Shown here: positions 26,258 to 35,252 of the stretch, one piece after another
Numbering within the stretch: the first letter of the stretch is position 1
How the letters are laid out: each line of letters opens with the position of its first letter
Assembly (NCBI GenBank): GCA_963825505.1
Contig: CAWGTL010000008.1
Coordinates: 1 to 64,000 of the forward strand
Source of the DNA: JBBQSN01 sp963825505
GTDB taxonomy: Bacteria; Actinomycetota; Actinomycetes; Actinomycetales; CAWJMD01
Length of the DNA stretch: 64,000 nucleotides
Direction: 5' to 3'
Position numbers and translations under genes: made by a program
Notes under the pieces: model-generated
Told to the model about the DNA's origin: nothing
Database searches by the model: none
The model's input: only the letters and a program-made list of their open reading frames with translations

Positions 26258-27613
26258 TCAGGGTGCCGGTCGCGGGTGGGGGACGTGCTCGAGGACCGGG
26301 ACGACGCCCACGACGGTCGTGCCGGCGCCGAGGACGGACGTCACCGACAGGGTGCCGCCGACGGTGTCCAGCCGGTCCCGCATGTTCGCCAGGCCGTTGC
26401 CGTGCAAAGGGTCTGCGTCGACGAGGGCGTGGTCGAAGCCGTGGCCGTCGTCGTCGATCGTCAGCTGCCACGTTCGACCGGACGCAACCAGACGCACCCG
26501 GGTACGTCCGGCGCCGGAGTGCTTCGCGGCGTTCTGCACAGCCTCCATCGCGACGAAGTACAACGCTGCCTCGATCGCTGCCGACGGACGCTGGTGACCC
26601 TCGGCCTCGACGGCGACGCGCATGGTGCTCGTCTCCACGGCCGCCCTCAACGCAGGCACCACGCCCTCGGCGGCGAGCAGCCGCGGGTAGATCCCGCGGG
26701 ACAGCTCCGACAGGTTCTCGATGGCGACCCTGGCGGCGACCGCCTGCTGAGAGAGGACCTGTGCGGCCCGCTCAGGTGCGCGTGCTGCCACCGTCTCCGC
26801 CAGGCGCAGGTTCACCGCGAGCGCTACCAGGTGCTGCTGCGCGCCGTCGTGGATGTCGCGCTCGAGCCGGCGTCGTTCGGCGTCCTGGGCCTGGATCACC
26901 CTCTGGCGGGAGGCCGTCAGCTCCTCGGCCCTCGTCCGGAGCTCGCCGTGGCGCGCAGCGAGGTCGGCCCGCAGGCTGACCAGCCGCAGCACCAGGCCCG
27001 CCTGGGCCGCCAGGCCGGCGAACAGCCTCTGCTCCACCGCGCTGAGCGGTGTGCCGGCGTGTTCCTGCAGACGGAACACGCCGTACACCTGGCCGCTGTG
27101 GCGCACGGTCGCGGACCGACGCCCGCTCTTGCTGGCGTCTTCCGCGTCGGCGACCGAGGAGGGCGGACTCGTGTCGGTGTCGATGTCCGTCGGCCAGGTT
27201 GCTGCCAGCGTCGGCCGTCCGTGCACCGTCAGCCAGACCTGAGCCCAGCGAGCACCGGTGCCCTCCGCGAGCACCTTTGCCATCCGTGCGGCCAGGTCCT
27301 CTGCCGCGTCCACGTCCGACATCGGCTCCGAGAATCTGGTCAGGACGTCGTACGGCAGCGGCGTGCCACCATGGACCAGTCGTGAGGCTGCGGTCTGCAG
27401 CCGAGCCCTGACCGGTTCGAAACCCAGTGCGACGACGGCGGTCGCGAGCACCGACAGCACCAGGTCGGGTTCCTGCGTCCGTCCCAGGAGCGCACCGACG
27501 CCGAGGACGACGACGCCGTAGACGGACAGCACGAAGACGGCCAGGCCGGCCAGCACCACGACGTGGACGCGTCGGCGGTGCCACGTCCCGCTCGTCGACC
27601 GCCACCACCGCAT
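26258..27613 (-). CDS. sensor histidine kinase, NarX/LiaS-type with GAF domain
   Basis: ATG 27613 gives 451 residues. Two membrane helices (VVVLAGLAVFVLSVYGVVVL, LVLSVLATAVVALGFEPVR) are followed by a GAF domain (~95-230), a coiled coil and a full HisKA_3 helix with ERRRLERDIHDGAQQHLVAL (His ~255). The HATPase_c domain has all boxes: N box MEAVQNAAKHSG, DDDGHGFD and GNGLANMRDRL. It should autophosphorylate and pass phosphate to a NarL-type or single-domain receiver, such as those at 23809 or 33367. It is followed after one base by the pseudokinase gene. Its upstream region shares a 28-bp element (27658-27685) with the deleted paralogue. Confidence 0.92.
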   Translation of the reverse strand: MRWWRSTSGTWHRRRVHVVVLAGLAVFVLSVYGVVVLGVGALLGRTQEPDLVLSVLATAVVALGFEPVRARLQTAASRLVHGGTPLPYDVLTRFSEPMSDVDAAEDLAARMAKVLAEGTGARWAQVWLTVHGRPTLAATWPTDIDTDTSPPSSVADAEDASKSGRRSATVRHSGQVYGVFRLQEHAGTPLSAVEQRLFAGLAAQAGLVLRLVSLRADLAARHGELRTRAEELTASRQRVIQAQDAERRRLERDIHDGAQQHLVALAVNLRLAETVAARAPERAAQVLSQQAVAARVAIENLSELSRGIYPRLLAAEGVVPALRAAVETSTMRVAVEAEGHQRPSAAIEAALYFVAMEAVQNAAKHSGAGRTRVRLVASGRTWQLTIDDDGHGFDHALVDADPLHGNGLANMRDRLDTVGGTLSVTSVLGAGTTVVGVVPVLEHVPHPRPAP

Positions 27614-27657
27614 GCTCGCAGTCTCCCCCTGCCGGCCCCTGCTGCCCAGGGTCCGTG

Positions 27658-27685
27658 CCGAACCCCTGGGTGGGGCTGGCCGCAC
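27658..27685 (-). promoter_or_regulatory. 28-bp conserved upstream element, copy 1
   Basis: CCGAACCCC-GGGTGGGGCTGG-CCGCAC recurs at 29839-29866 with one mismatch. It lies 45-72 bases upstream of the kinase start and between divergent genes. The second copy lies in the same position relative to the kinase paralogue and the ABC operon. A shared regulator site or promoter core is likely; strand is arbitrary. Confidence 0.5.
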
Positions 27686-27816
27686 CCTCGCCCGCCCAGT
27701 ACCCGTCGGGTCGACGAGGGCGACGGTGCGACCGGCCCGATGGGCACGGCGCGACGTGGGGGGTCTCCTGGTGGCACGTCGCACACGACGACCGATCACG
27801 AGGCGTGGAGCCCGAC

Positions 27817-28815
27817 ATGGACGTCCTGAGGATCCTCCCGATCACACCGGCCGATCCAGTTCCGCGGAGCGACGCAGCCGTGATCCGGTGGCTGGTGCCG
27901 GCCGGGTGCGTCGTGCTCGGGGTCGCCGGTGTGGTGTGGGCCGCGCGATCCGGTGCGGAGCAGCTCCACGTCCCGGTCGTGACCAGCTGGTGGTGGGTCG
28001 TCGTGGCCCTCGTGAGCTGTGCCGCGTCGTTCTGGGCGGCGGCCTCGGCAGTGCTGGCAGTGACCCCGGTCGGTCTCAGTCACGGTGCCGTGGTGGCGAC
28101 CCAGGTCGCCGCCAGCGCCACCAGGCTGGTGACGCCGGCGTCCCTCGGGCTCGTGGGGCTCAACGCCCGGCTGCTGCAGTCCCGCGGCGCCCGGTTGCCG
28201 GTAGCCGTCACGGCGATCGCTGGTGGCCAGCTCGCCCAGGCAGCCCTCACCGTGGCGGCGCTGCCGGTGATCCTGCTGGCGTCGGGAGTGCGGCTGCCGC
28301 TGCCGAGCATCACCAGTCACGCCGCGCACGGGGTCGTGGCCGGGATCGCCCTGGGCTCAGTCGCTGTCGCCACCCTCTTCGCGACGGCTCCGGGCCGCCG
28401 CGTGCTCGGCAGGGCGCGTGCGCAGCGCGCACTCCTCGAGCCGCTGTCCGTCCTCGTGCGGTCGCCACGACGCGTTCTGCTCATGGTGGTCGGTGCGACG
28501 GGTGTCACCGTGTCGTTGTCGCTGTGCCTGTATGCCTGCGCGAGGGCTCTCGGGGGCGACGTCGGGCTCGCGGCGACCGCCGTCGTCCTGCTGGTCGGGA
28601 CGACGCTCGGCTCGGCGCTGCCGACCCCAGGAGGCGTCGGCGGTGTCGAGGGTGCGATGGTCGCTGCGTTCCTCGCGGTCGGCGTCCAGGTGGAGACGGC
28701 CGTGCCGGTGGTCCTCGCCTTCCGCGCCGTCACGTTCTGGCTGCCGGCCCCGTTCGGGTTGGTGGCGTTGATCTGGCTGCGTCGACAGGGCCACCTCTCG
28801 TCACGCCGCGGGTGA
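27817..28815 (+). CDS. YbhN/UPF0104-type membrane protein (lysylphosphatidylglycerol synthase TM region family)
   Basis: ATG 27817, after GTGGAGCCCGAC, gives 332 residues with about eight membrane helices. The family signature is the PTPGGVGGVEGAMVAAFLAV loop near the C terminus, preceded by TAVVLLVGTTLGSALP; SATRLVTPASLGLVGLNARL is the second conserved region. Members include flippase-like proteins and the membrane part of MprF, which modifies lipids with lysine; the soluble synthase domain is absent here. It is divergent from the kinase gene, and the downstream end abuts (10-base overlap) the deleted kinase remnant, whose sequence begins just inside its stop. Confidence 0.85.
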   Translation: MDVLRILPITPADPVPRSDAAVIRWLVPAGCVVLGVAGVVWAARSGAEQLHVPVVTSWWWVVVALVSCAASFWAAASAVLAVTPVGLSHGAVVATQVAASATRLVTPASLGLVGLNARLLQSRGARLPVAVTAIAGGQLAQAALTVAALPVILLASGVRLPLPSITSHAAHGVVAGIALGSVAVATLFATAPGRRVLGRARAQRALLEPLSVLVRSPRRVLLMVVGATGVTVSLSLCLYACARALGGDVGLAATAVVLLVGTTLGSALPTPGGVGGVEGAMVAAFLAVGVQVETAVPVVLAFRAVTFWLPAPFGLVALIWLRRQGHLSSRRG

Positions 28816-29820
28816 TCTCGCGGAGTTGTTCCAAGGCCGAGCTGGTGGCGGCGGTGGGTCCGAGCAGATCGGCACGGTCGAGCGGGTGGTGTTCTGCCAG
28901 TGCCTCGAGCCGGGTGGGTAGGGGTTCGAGGTGGTGCAGGACGTGGTGGGCGATGGACTGCTCGAGCCGGCGTCGTTCGGCGTCGCCGGCGCTGATCAAC
29001 CGCCGGCGGGATGCGGCGAGCTCGATCGTGTGCTCGTCGAGCCGGCGCACCTGGTACCCCAGCTCGGTCGACAGGTGTGCTCCGCGGACGGCGGTCGCTG
29101 CTCCGTCGGCAAGATCCTGGACGAGGCGGTGCTCGAACCCTCGCAGGGTGCGGCCGGTAGGCATGGTGACCTCGATGGTGCCGAGGACGTCGCCGTCCAG
29201 GGTGATCTCAGGCAGGCGGCCGACACGCCATCCACCACAACTGGGTGCGGACGGGTCCTCGGACCGCCTGCAGTCGCAGGGCGAGGGAGAGGAGCGAGGC
29301 GAGCAGAGCTGCCTTGATCAACCAGTAACCGATGGCGAACAGCCGTCCGGTGATCTCGGACTGCTCCGCCACCACGTAGGAGGGGTCGAAGCGTACCGGC
29401 GGGATGGTGAGCATCCCGGCCGTGAAGAGGGCGACGCCGACTGCGGTCGCCGCCGCGACCCAGGTCCATCTGGGAGACGCCAGCCGCCCATCGGGCGCGA
29501 GGAGGAAGATCGTCGTGATGGCTGCCAGGGCCAACGGTGCCCCGATCAGGAACGCGCCCCAGGCGATGACGTTCTCTGCTGCGGCCCCCAGGACCTCGCC
29601 GTGGCCTCTGCCCCAGGTCTCGTAGGTGGCGGTCGCCTGCGACCCCGACGCGGGACCGGCAACGCAGAGCAGCCAGCCGAGGGGGTGCCGCGGGTGCCGG
29701 CGCAGCACCAGCGCCCCCGTCAGCGCGCAGCCCACCGTCGACGTGCCGGTGGTTCGCCTCGCCCGACTCGTCGGCCCGCCACCGCCACCGCTTCCTCGCA
29801 GTGGCCACCCGATTCCCCAC
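28806..29820 (-). pseudogene. histidine kinase paralogue with large internal deletion
   Basis: Reading leftward, 29750 to 29212 encodes a sensor part resembling the pseudokinase (LRRHPRHPLGWLLCVAGPAS, AITTIFLLAPDGRLASPRW, RLFAIGYWLIKAALLASLLS). At 29209 it changes frame and enters the 306-bp block shared with 24715-25020 (EVTMPTGRTLRGFEHRLVQ, QSIAHHVLHHLEPLPTRLE). The last membrane helices, the GAF-like region and the ATPase region are missing; the frame ends in the 3' end of the neighbouring gene. It carries the same Ala-for-His change as its relative. It is a non-functional remnant. Confidence 0.8.
28904..29209 (-). repeat. 306-bp near-identical block, copy 2
   Basis: This is the second copy of the block at 24715-25020, 4189 bases away in the same orientation. 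It lies within the deleted kinase remnant. Recombination between the copies would delete the intact kinase and the YbhN-like gene. Confidence 0.85.
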
Positions 29821-29838
29821 TCTGACGCAGGATTCGGG

Positions 29839-29866
29839 CCGAACCCCCGGGTGGGGCTGGCCGCAC
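29839..29866 (+). promoter_or_regulatory. 28-bp conserved upstream element, copy 2
   Basis: This has the same 28 bases as 27658-27685 apart from one C/T change. It is about 135 bases upstream of the ABC-transporter start at 30000 and just upstream of the kinase remnant. Similarity continues patchily to the right (GGTCT-CTGGTG), so the whole intergenic region is a duplicate. Confidence 0.5.
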
Positions 29867-29999
29867 GCCTGCCCCGCCGGTGCCCGGCGGGCTGCTCCGC
29901 GCAGGAGTGCGCGTCAACCGATCGTCGTCCCGACGCAGGAGAGGTCTGCTGGTGCCGGGCCACAACACGGCGGCCCCACCGATCCGGGAGCCCCGAGCC

Positions 30000-30767
30000 A
30001 TGACCACCACGACCACCTCTCGCACCACGACCACCACCTCCACGAGCACCGCGGCTCGAGCCGTCGGCGTCAGCAAGCACTACGGTCACGGCGACGCCGC
30101 CGTGCGCGCGCTCGACGACGTCACCGTGTCCCTGCAGGCCGGGCAGTTCACCGCGATCATGGGCCCCTCGGGCTCCGGCAAGTCCACCCTGCTGCACGTC
30201 CTGGCCGGCCTGGACCGGCCCACGTCCGGCGAGATCTACCTCGGAGACACGGAGATCACCTCGCTGAACGACCGGAGGCTCACCCTGATGAGGCGAGACG
30301 AGATCGGCTTCATCTTCCAGTCGTTCAACCTGCTGCCCACGCTGACGGCGGCCGAGAACATCGAGCTGCCGCTGAGGATCGCCGGCCGCAAGCCGGACGT
30401 CGCGTGGATCCGGCTGGTCGTCGACACCGTAGGTCTAGGTGACCGACTGGGCCACAGACCGTCTCAGCTCTCCGGGGGCCAGCAGCAACGTGTCGCGGCG
30501 GCTCGCGCCCTCGCCAGCCGTCCGCAGGTGGTGTTCGCGGACGAGCCGACCGGCGCGCTGGACTCGCGTGCCGGCGCCGAGCTCCTGCGCTTCCTGCAGG
30601 AAGCCGTGCGGTCGATGGGCCAGACCGTCGTGATGGTCACGCACGACCCGGTCGCGGCCGGGTACGCCGACCGGGTGCTGTTCCTGGCCGACGGACACAT
30701 CGTCGACGAGATGTCCGACCCGACCGCAGACCGCGTGCTCGACTACATGAAGCACCTGGGGGCGTGA
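30000..30767 (+). CDS. ABC transporter ATP-binding protein (MacB/LolD type)
   Basis: ATG 30000 gives 255 residues. After a Thr/Ser-rich leader of ~20 residues come Walker A (MGPSGSGKSTLLHVLAGLD), Q loop (GFIFQSFNLLPTLT), signature LSGGQQQRVAAARALAS, Walker B VVFADEPTGALDS and the H loop VMVTHDP. This subfamily pairs with FtsX-like permeases and drives mechanotransmission rather than classic transport, often for antimicrobial peptide resistance. The permease gene starts 4 bases downstream. A NarL regulator (33367) and kinases flank the pair, the usual arrangement of peptide-sensing BceAB-like systems, though the kinase type differs. Confidence 0.93.
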   Translation: MTTTTTSRTTTTTSTSTAARAVGVSKHYGHGDAAVRALDDVTVSLQAGQFTAIMGPSGSGKSTLLHVLAGLDRPTSGEIYLGDTEITSLNDRRLTLMRRDEIGFIFQSFNLLPTLTAAENIELPLRIAGRKPDVAWIRLVVDTVGLGDRLGHRPSQLSGGQQQRVAAARALASRPQVVFADEPTGALDSRAGAELLRFLQEAVRSMGQTVVMVTHDPVAAGYADRVLFLADGHIVDEMSDPTADRVLDYMKHLGA

Positions 30768-30771
30768 CGCC

Positions 30772-33309
30772 ATGTTCACCGCAACCGTCCGCGGCATGCT
30801 GGCGCACAAGCTGCGCCTCGTCCTCACCTCCGCCTCGATCGCCCTCGGCATCGCGTTCCTGTCGGGGACGTTCATGCTCACCGACACCACCAAGCTGGCG
30901 TTCGAGCAGCTGTCCGGCCGGGTCTCGTCGGGAACCGACGCCGTCGTGCGGCAGCAGTCCGCCTACGCCGGGACGGCAGGCGCCGCTCTCGGCCGTTCTC
31001 CCGTACCGGTCGCCCTCCTCGACTCGATCCGCGCCGTCGACGGCGTCGCCGCCGCCGAGGGCGGTGTCAGCGGGTACGCGCTGCTGACCGACCCCGACGG
31101 CAGGGCGGTGCTCACCGAGGGGGGCGCCAGGACGATGGGCTACAGCATGCCGACCGACACCCGCCTGCGCGGTGATCTCCACCTCCTGTCCGGCCGTGAG
31201 CCACGCGGCGCCCACGAGGTGGCCGTCGACGCGAGCTCCGCCCAGGAGCACGGCATCGCCGTCGGCACCGACATCGACGTCCTGTTCCGGGGTCCCACCC
31301 AGGAGTTCACCGTGGTCGGGACGGTCGGCTACGGGGAGGAGAAGAACCTGGGTGGAATGTCAGCGGCCTACTTCGACCTCGAGACCGCGCAGCGCGTCCT
31401 CGGCACCCCGGCGGTCTTCGACGAGATCCAGGTCCGTGCCGCCGACGGCGTCGCCGCCGCGACACTGGCGCAGCGTCTGGACGCCGCGGTTCCCGACGGG
31501 GTCGAGGCCGTCACCGGCGCCCAGGTCGCCCAGGAGTCCTCTGAGGCGCTGAACCGGCAGTTCGGCTTCCTCCACATGATGTTCCTGGCGTTCGCCGGCA
31601 TCGCGCTGTTCGTCGGGTCCTTCATCATCTGGAACACCTTCACCATGATCGTGACCCAGCGCTCCCGCGAGATCGCACTCCTGCGAGCGGTCGGGGCCAC
31701 CAAGCGCCAGGTCCAGCTCAGCCTGGTCGTCGAGGCCGCGGTCATCGGCGTCGCCGCATCGGCGATCGGCGTGGTTCTCGGCGCCGGGGTCGCCAAGGGC
31801 CTGGACGCCCTGATGGGGTTCGGCACCCCGAGCGCGTCGCTCCAGGTGCTGCCCCGGACGGTCTGGCTCTCGCTGCTCGTCGGCACCCTCGTCACCGTCG
31901 TGTCGGCCCTGGTGCCGGCCCGGCGCGCGACCAAGGTCCTGCCGGTCGAGGCCCTGCTCGACGCGACTCCCGGCGCCAAGAGCCCGTCCAGGCTGCGCGC
32001 CGTCATCGGCGCGGTGGTGACCGGCGCAGGGACTGCGGCCATCCTGGTCGGCCTGTACGGCAACGAGGACCAGAAGGTCGTCCTCGCCGGCATCGGGGCG
32101 ACCCTGGTGGGCGTCATCACCCTGACCCAGGTGGCGGTCCGACCGCTCGCTGCCGCGATCGGCGCCCCGTTGCGCCTGCGCGGTGTGACCGGTGACCTGG
32201 CTCGGCAGAACGCCATGCGCAACCCGCGGCGGACCGCCTCGACCGCTGCGGCCCTGATGATCGGCCTGACCCTGGTCGTCACCATGAGCGTCTTCGGCTC
32301 GTCGCTGAAGACCTCGTTCGGCACCATCCTCAGCGACGCGACGACCGCGGACCTCTTCGTCACCGCGCCGAGCCTCCAGATCGAGGGCTTCAGCCCCGTG
32401 GTCACCGAGGTCGTCGCCGACGTCCCAGGGGTCGACGTGGTCTCACCGACGTCCTACGGCCAGGCACGCTTCGACGGAGCCCCGTCCGCGTACGCCTCGG
32501 TCGACGCGGCCACGATCGAGCAGGTCCTCGACCTGGGCATCACCTCGGGATCGGTGGAGGACCTCGGCGACGACGGCGTCCTGCTGAGCGCCGATGCCGC
32601 CGCAGCGCACGGCTGGGTGGTGGGCGACACCGTGCGGGTGGAGTTCTCCACGACCGGCGCCCAGGACCTCACGGTCCGCGGCGTCTACGGCACCAACACC
32701 GGATTCGTCGCGGACGACTACGTCATCAGCCGCGCGACGCACGAGGCCAACGCCGGCGACAGGCTGGACGGCGCGGCGCTGGTCAAGGTCACCGAGGGCG
32801 TCGGGGTCGAGATCGTCCACGACCGCATCTCCGCGGCGCTCCAGACGCACCCGGACGCGAAAGTCCTCGACCGTGCCGGGTACGAGGCGGACCTCAACGG
32901 CATCGTCGACCAGCTGCTCACCTTCGTCCAGGTGCTGCTGCTGCTCTCCGTTCTGATCGCGCTGCTCGGCATCGTCAACACCCTGGCGCTGTCGGTGTTC
33001 GAGCGGACCCGCGAGCTCGGCCTGCTCCGAGCGATCGGGATGACCAAGGGGCAGGTGCGCGCCGTGGTCCGGTGGGAGTCGGTGATCATCTCCCTGATCG
33101 GTGCAGCGATCGGTGCCGCACTCGGGATGGGGCTGGGGCTCGCGCTGGTCCAGGCGCTCAAGGGCGACGGGATCACAGCGGTCGACGTCCCGGTGCTGCA
33201 GGTCCTCGCCTGCGTGGCCGCCGCGGGTGTCGCCGGCGTGCTCGCGGCCGTGGCACCGGCCAGATCGGCAGCGCGCGTCGACGTCCTCAAGGCGGTGATC
33301 ACCGACTGA
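30772..33309 (+). CDS. FtsX-like ABC permease, two-domain
   Basis: The 845-residue protein starts with a membrane anchor (LVLTSASIALGIAFLSGTFM), has an extracytoplasmic MacB-PCD-like region, a three-helix FtsX domain (FAGIALFVGSFIIWNTFTMI, REIALLRAVGATKRQVQ), a middle pair of helices, a second extracytoplasmic region and a second FtsX domain at the C terminus (VLLLLSVLIALLGIVNTLAL, RELGLLRAIGMTKGQVRAVV). The duplicated RELxLLRAxG motif is typical. With the ATPase it forms a complex in the cytoplasmic membrane that probably expels or removes peptides or lipids. A strong terminator follows at 33325. Confidence 0.93.
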   Translation: MFTATVRGMLAHKLRLVLTSASIALGIAFLSGTFMLTDTTKLAFEQLSGRVSSGTDAVVRQQSAYAGTAGAALGRSPVPVALLDSIRAVDGVAAAEGGVSGYALLTDPDGRAVLTEGGARTMGYSMPTDTRLRGDLHLLSGREPRGAHEVAVDASSAQEHGIAVGTDIDVLFRGPTQEFTVVGTVGYGEEKNLGGMSAAYFDLETAQRVLGTPAVFDEIQVRAADGVAAATLAQRLDAAVPDGVEAVTGAQVAQESSEALNRQFGFLHMMFLAFAGIALFVGSFIIWNTFTMIVTQRSREIALLRAVGATKRQVQLSLVVEAAVIGVAASAIGVVLGAGVAKGLDALMGFGTPSASLQVLPRTVWLSLLVGTLVTVVSALVPARRATKVLPVEALLDATPGAKSPSRLRAVIGAVVTGAGTAAILVGLYGNEDQKVVLAGIGATLVGVITLTQVAVRPLAAAIGAPLRLRGVTGDLARQNAMRNPRRTASTAAALMIGLTLVVTMSVFGSSLKTSFGTILSDATTADLFVTAPSLQIEGFSPVVTEVVADVPGVDVVSPTSYGQARFDGAPSAYASVDAATIEQVLDLGITSGSVEDLGDDGVLLSADAAAAHGWVVGDTVRVEFSTTGAQDLTVRGVYGTNTGFVADDYVISRATHEANAGDRLDGAALVKVTEGVGVEIVHDRISAALQTHPDAKVLDRAGYEADLNGIVDQLLTFVQVLLLLSVLIALLGIVNTLALSVFERTRELGLLRAIGMTKGQVRAVVRWESVIISLIGAAIGAALGMGLGLALVQALKGDGITAVDVPVLQVLACVAAAGVAGVLAAVAPARSAARVDVLKAVITD

Positions 33310-33324
33310 CGTCGCGCATCCGGT

Positions 33325-33362
33325 GCCAGGGCCTCACGCGACCGACCGCGTGGGGCCCTGGC
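33325..33362. terminator. bidirectional intrinsic terminator
   Basis: GCCAGGGCCTCACGC pairs with GCGTGGGGCCCTGGC (15 bp, one G-T) around an 8-base loop. It lies exactly between the stops of the convergent permease and NarL-regulator genes and serves both. Confidence 0.8.
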
Positions 33363-33366
33363 GTCG

Positions 33367-34035
33367 TCAGGCTCTCGCGCCCCCGGCGTCCAGGTAGGCC
33401 AGCACCGCCATCACCCGCCGGTTGACGTCGTGACCGTCCACCAGGCCCAGCTTCTGGAACACCGATCCGATGTGCTTCTCCACGGCCCGCTCGCTCATGA
33501 ACAGGGTCGTGGCGATCACCGCGTTGCTGCGGCCGGTCGCCATCGCCTGGAGGACCTCGCGCTCACGGTCGGTGAGTCCCAGCAACGGGCCGTCGCTGCT
33601 CCTGCGGGCGAGCAGCCCCTCCACCACGCGTGGGTCGAGGACGGAACCACCTCGTGCGACCTCCTGCAGCGCGCGGACGATCTCGCCCAGATCGGACACC
33701 CGCTCCTTGAGCAGATAGCCCATGCCTCCCACACCGTCAGCCAGCAGCTCGAACGCGTGGTCCTCCTCCACGTACTGCGACAGCACGACCACGCCGACCC
33801 CGGGGTGATCGGACCGAATCCGCTTGGCCGCCAGGATCCCCTCGTTCGTCTGGGTCGGCGGCATCCTGATGTCGGTCAGGACCGCGTCGGGCGAGTGCTC
33901 TTTCACCGACTTGAGCAGCGAGTTCGGATCGGCGGCGGTGTCCACCAGCTCGATGCCCTCGGCCTCGGCCAGCAGGGCCGCCACACCCTCGCGGACGAGA
34001 TAGTTGTCGTCCGCGAAGATCACGCGCAGTGGCAT
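33367..34035 (-). CDS. NarL/LuxR-family response regulator
   Basis: The 222-residue protein has a receiver domain (LRVIFADDNYLVREGVAALL, SPDAVLTDIRMPPTQTNEGI with acceptor Asp ~55, VVVLSQYVEEDHAFELL, GYLLKERVSDL) and a GerE-type HTH (LLGLTDREREVLQAMATGRS, NAVIATTLFMSERAVEKHIG). It binds DNA after phosphorylation. The intact kinase at 26258-27613 is the nearest candidate partner, although the ABC operon lies between them. The ABC genes are the likely target. Convergent with the permease; divergent from the oxidoreductase at 34168. Confidence 0.93.
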   Translation of the reverse strand: MPLRVIFADDNYLVREGVAALLAEAEGIELVDTAADPNSLLKSVKEHSPDAVLTDIRMPPTQTNEGILAAKRIRSDHPGVGVVVLSQYVEEDHAFELLADGVGGMGYLLKERVSDLGEIVRALQEVARGGSVLDPRVVEGLLARRSSDGPLLGLTDREREVLQAMATGRSNAVIATTLFMSERAVEKHIGSVFQKLGLVDGHDVNRRVMAVLAYLDAGGARA

Positions 34036-34167
34036 GCCTGCGACTGTAGCGCCGCCCCCGCGCGGTGCGGTTGTCCACCTCAGGTCGTGCGGCCCGCACC
34101 CTGGGTGCCGCGTTCGTCGGTACCTACTGTCGGAGACGACCGATCGACCACTGAGAGAAGCCGAGCC

Positions 34168-35193
34168 ATGTCGACGACACAGCGAGACCAGTCAGCCGTT
34201 GCGACCGGACGGCGCACCACGATGCGTGCCGTCGTCCGCGACACCTGGGGATCCGCCGCGGGCGTCCACCTCACTCGGGTGCCCGTCCCGGTCCTGACAG
34301 CCGCGGACGACGTGCTCGTGCAGGTGCACGCTGCGGGCGCGGCGCGCGGGGTGTGGCACATGATGACCGGCCGTCCGTACCTGATGCGCGTGGCGTTCGG
34401 TCTACGCAGGCCGAGGAATCCAGGGCTGGGCAACGACCTGGCCGGCACGGTCGTGGCCGTGGGGAAGGACGTCACCCGGTTTTCCGCGGGAGACAACGTG
34501 TTCGGTGTGGGGACGAGCACCTTCGCCGACTACGCCCTCGCACCGCAGGGCAAGCTGGCCCGCATGCCTGTCTCGACGACCTTCGAGGAGGCGGCCGTGG
34601 TTCCCGTGTCGGGCATGACCGCGCTGCAGGCCCTGCGCGACGCCGGCCGGATCGAGCGCGGGCAGACGGTCCTGGTCATCGGCGCCTCCGGCGGCGTCGG
34701 AAGCTACGCAGTCCAGCTCGCCAAGGCGTTCGGTGCCGAGGTCACCGGCGTGTGCAGCACCGCCAAGCAGGACCTGGTGCGCTCGCTCGGCGCAGATCAC
34801 GTCATCGACTACACCACGGACGACTTCGCCGCCGACGGCAGGCGGTACGACCTCGTGCTGGACGTCGCCGGGAACCCGTCCGTCTCCCGGCTGCGCCGGG
34901 CACTGACGCCGACCGGCACCGCCGTGATCGTCGGTGGCGAGGGCGGCGGCAGCCTGACCGGTGGCATGGACCGTCAGCTGCGAGCGACCCTGCTGACTCC
35001 GTTCGTCTCGCAGCGGCTGACGATGCTCGTGAACGACGAGAACGCCGCCGACCTGGAACGGCTCGCCGAGCTCATCGACGCTGGCGCCGTCACGCCCGGC
35101 ATCGACCGGACCTACCGGCTCGAGGAGACCCCGCAGGCGATGAAGGACATGGAGGACGGGCTCGTCCGCGGCAAGATCGCGATCACCCCGTGA
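34168..35193 (+). CDS. NAD(P)-dependent zinc-independent alcohol dehydrogenase / quinone oxidoreductase (MDR)
   Basis: ATG 34168 gives 341 residues. The GroES-like part (VPVLTADDDVLVQVHAAG-type, GLGNDLAGTVVAVGKDV, FSAGDNVFGVGTSTFADYAL) precedes a Rossmann fold with VLVIGASGGVGSYAVQLAKA and LGADHVIDYTTDDF. The structural zinc cysteines are absent, so this is the quinone reductase-like branch. It likely reduces a quinone or enone with NADPH in the cytoplasm. A second member is at 40165. The SDR gene follows after 59 bases, and the two may form an operon. Confidence 0.88.
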   Translation: MSTTQRDQSAVATGRRTTMRAVVRDTWGSAAGVHLTRVPVPVLTAADDVLVQVHAAGAARGVWHMMTGRPYLMRVAFGLRRPRNPGLGNDLAGTVVAVGKDVTRFSAGDNVFGVGTSTFADYALAPQGKLARMPVSTTFEEAAVVPVSGMTALQALRDAGRIERGQTVLVIGASGGVGSYAVQLAKAFGAEVTGVCSTAKQDLVRSLGADHVIDYTTDDFAADGRRYDLVLDVAGNPSVSRLRRALTPTGTAVIVGGEGGGSLTGGMDRQLRATLLTPFVSQRLTMLVNDENAADLERLAELIDAGAVTPGIDRTYRLEETPQAMKDMEDGLVRGKIAITP

Positions 35194-35252
35194 CCCGGCT
35201 CGCACGGGGCGGCCCACGGCGCGGCCCCGTGGAGCACCCGGCCGAGGGTCCG

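Noticed and set aside
30000..33309. A BceAB-type peptide resistance module with its own IM-type kinase
   Set aside because: The permease has two FtsX domains with large external parts and the nearby kinases are NarX/LiaS-like rather than BceS-like, so only a general FtsX-type system is supported.
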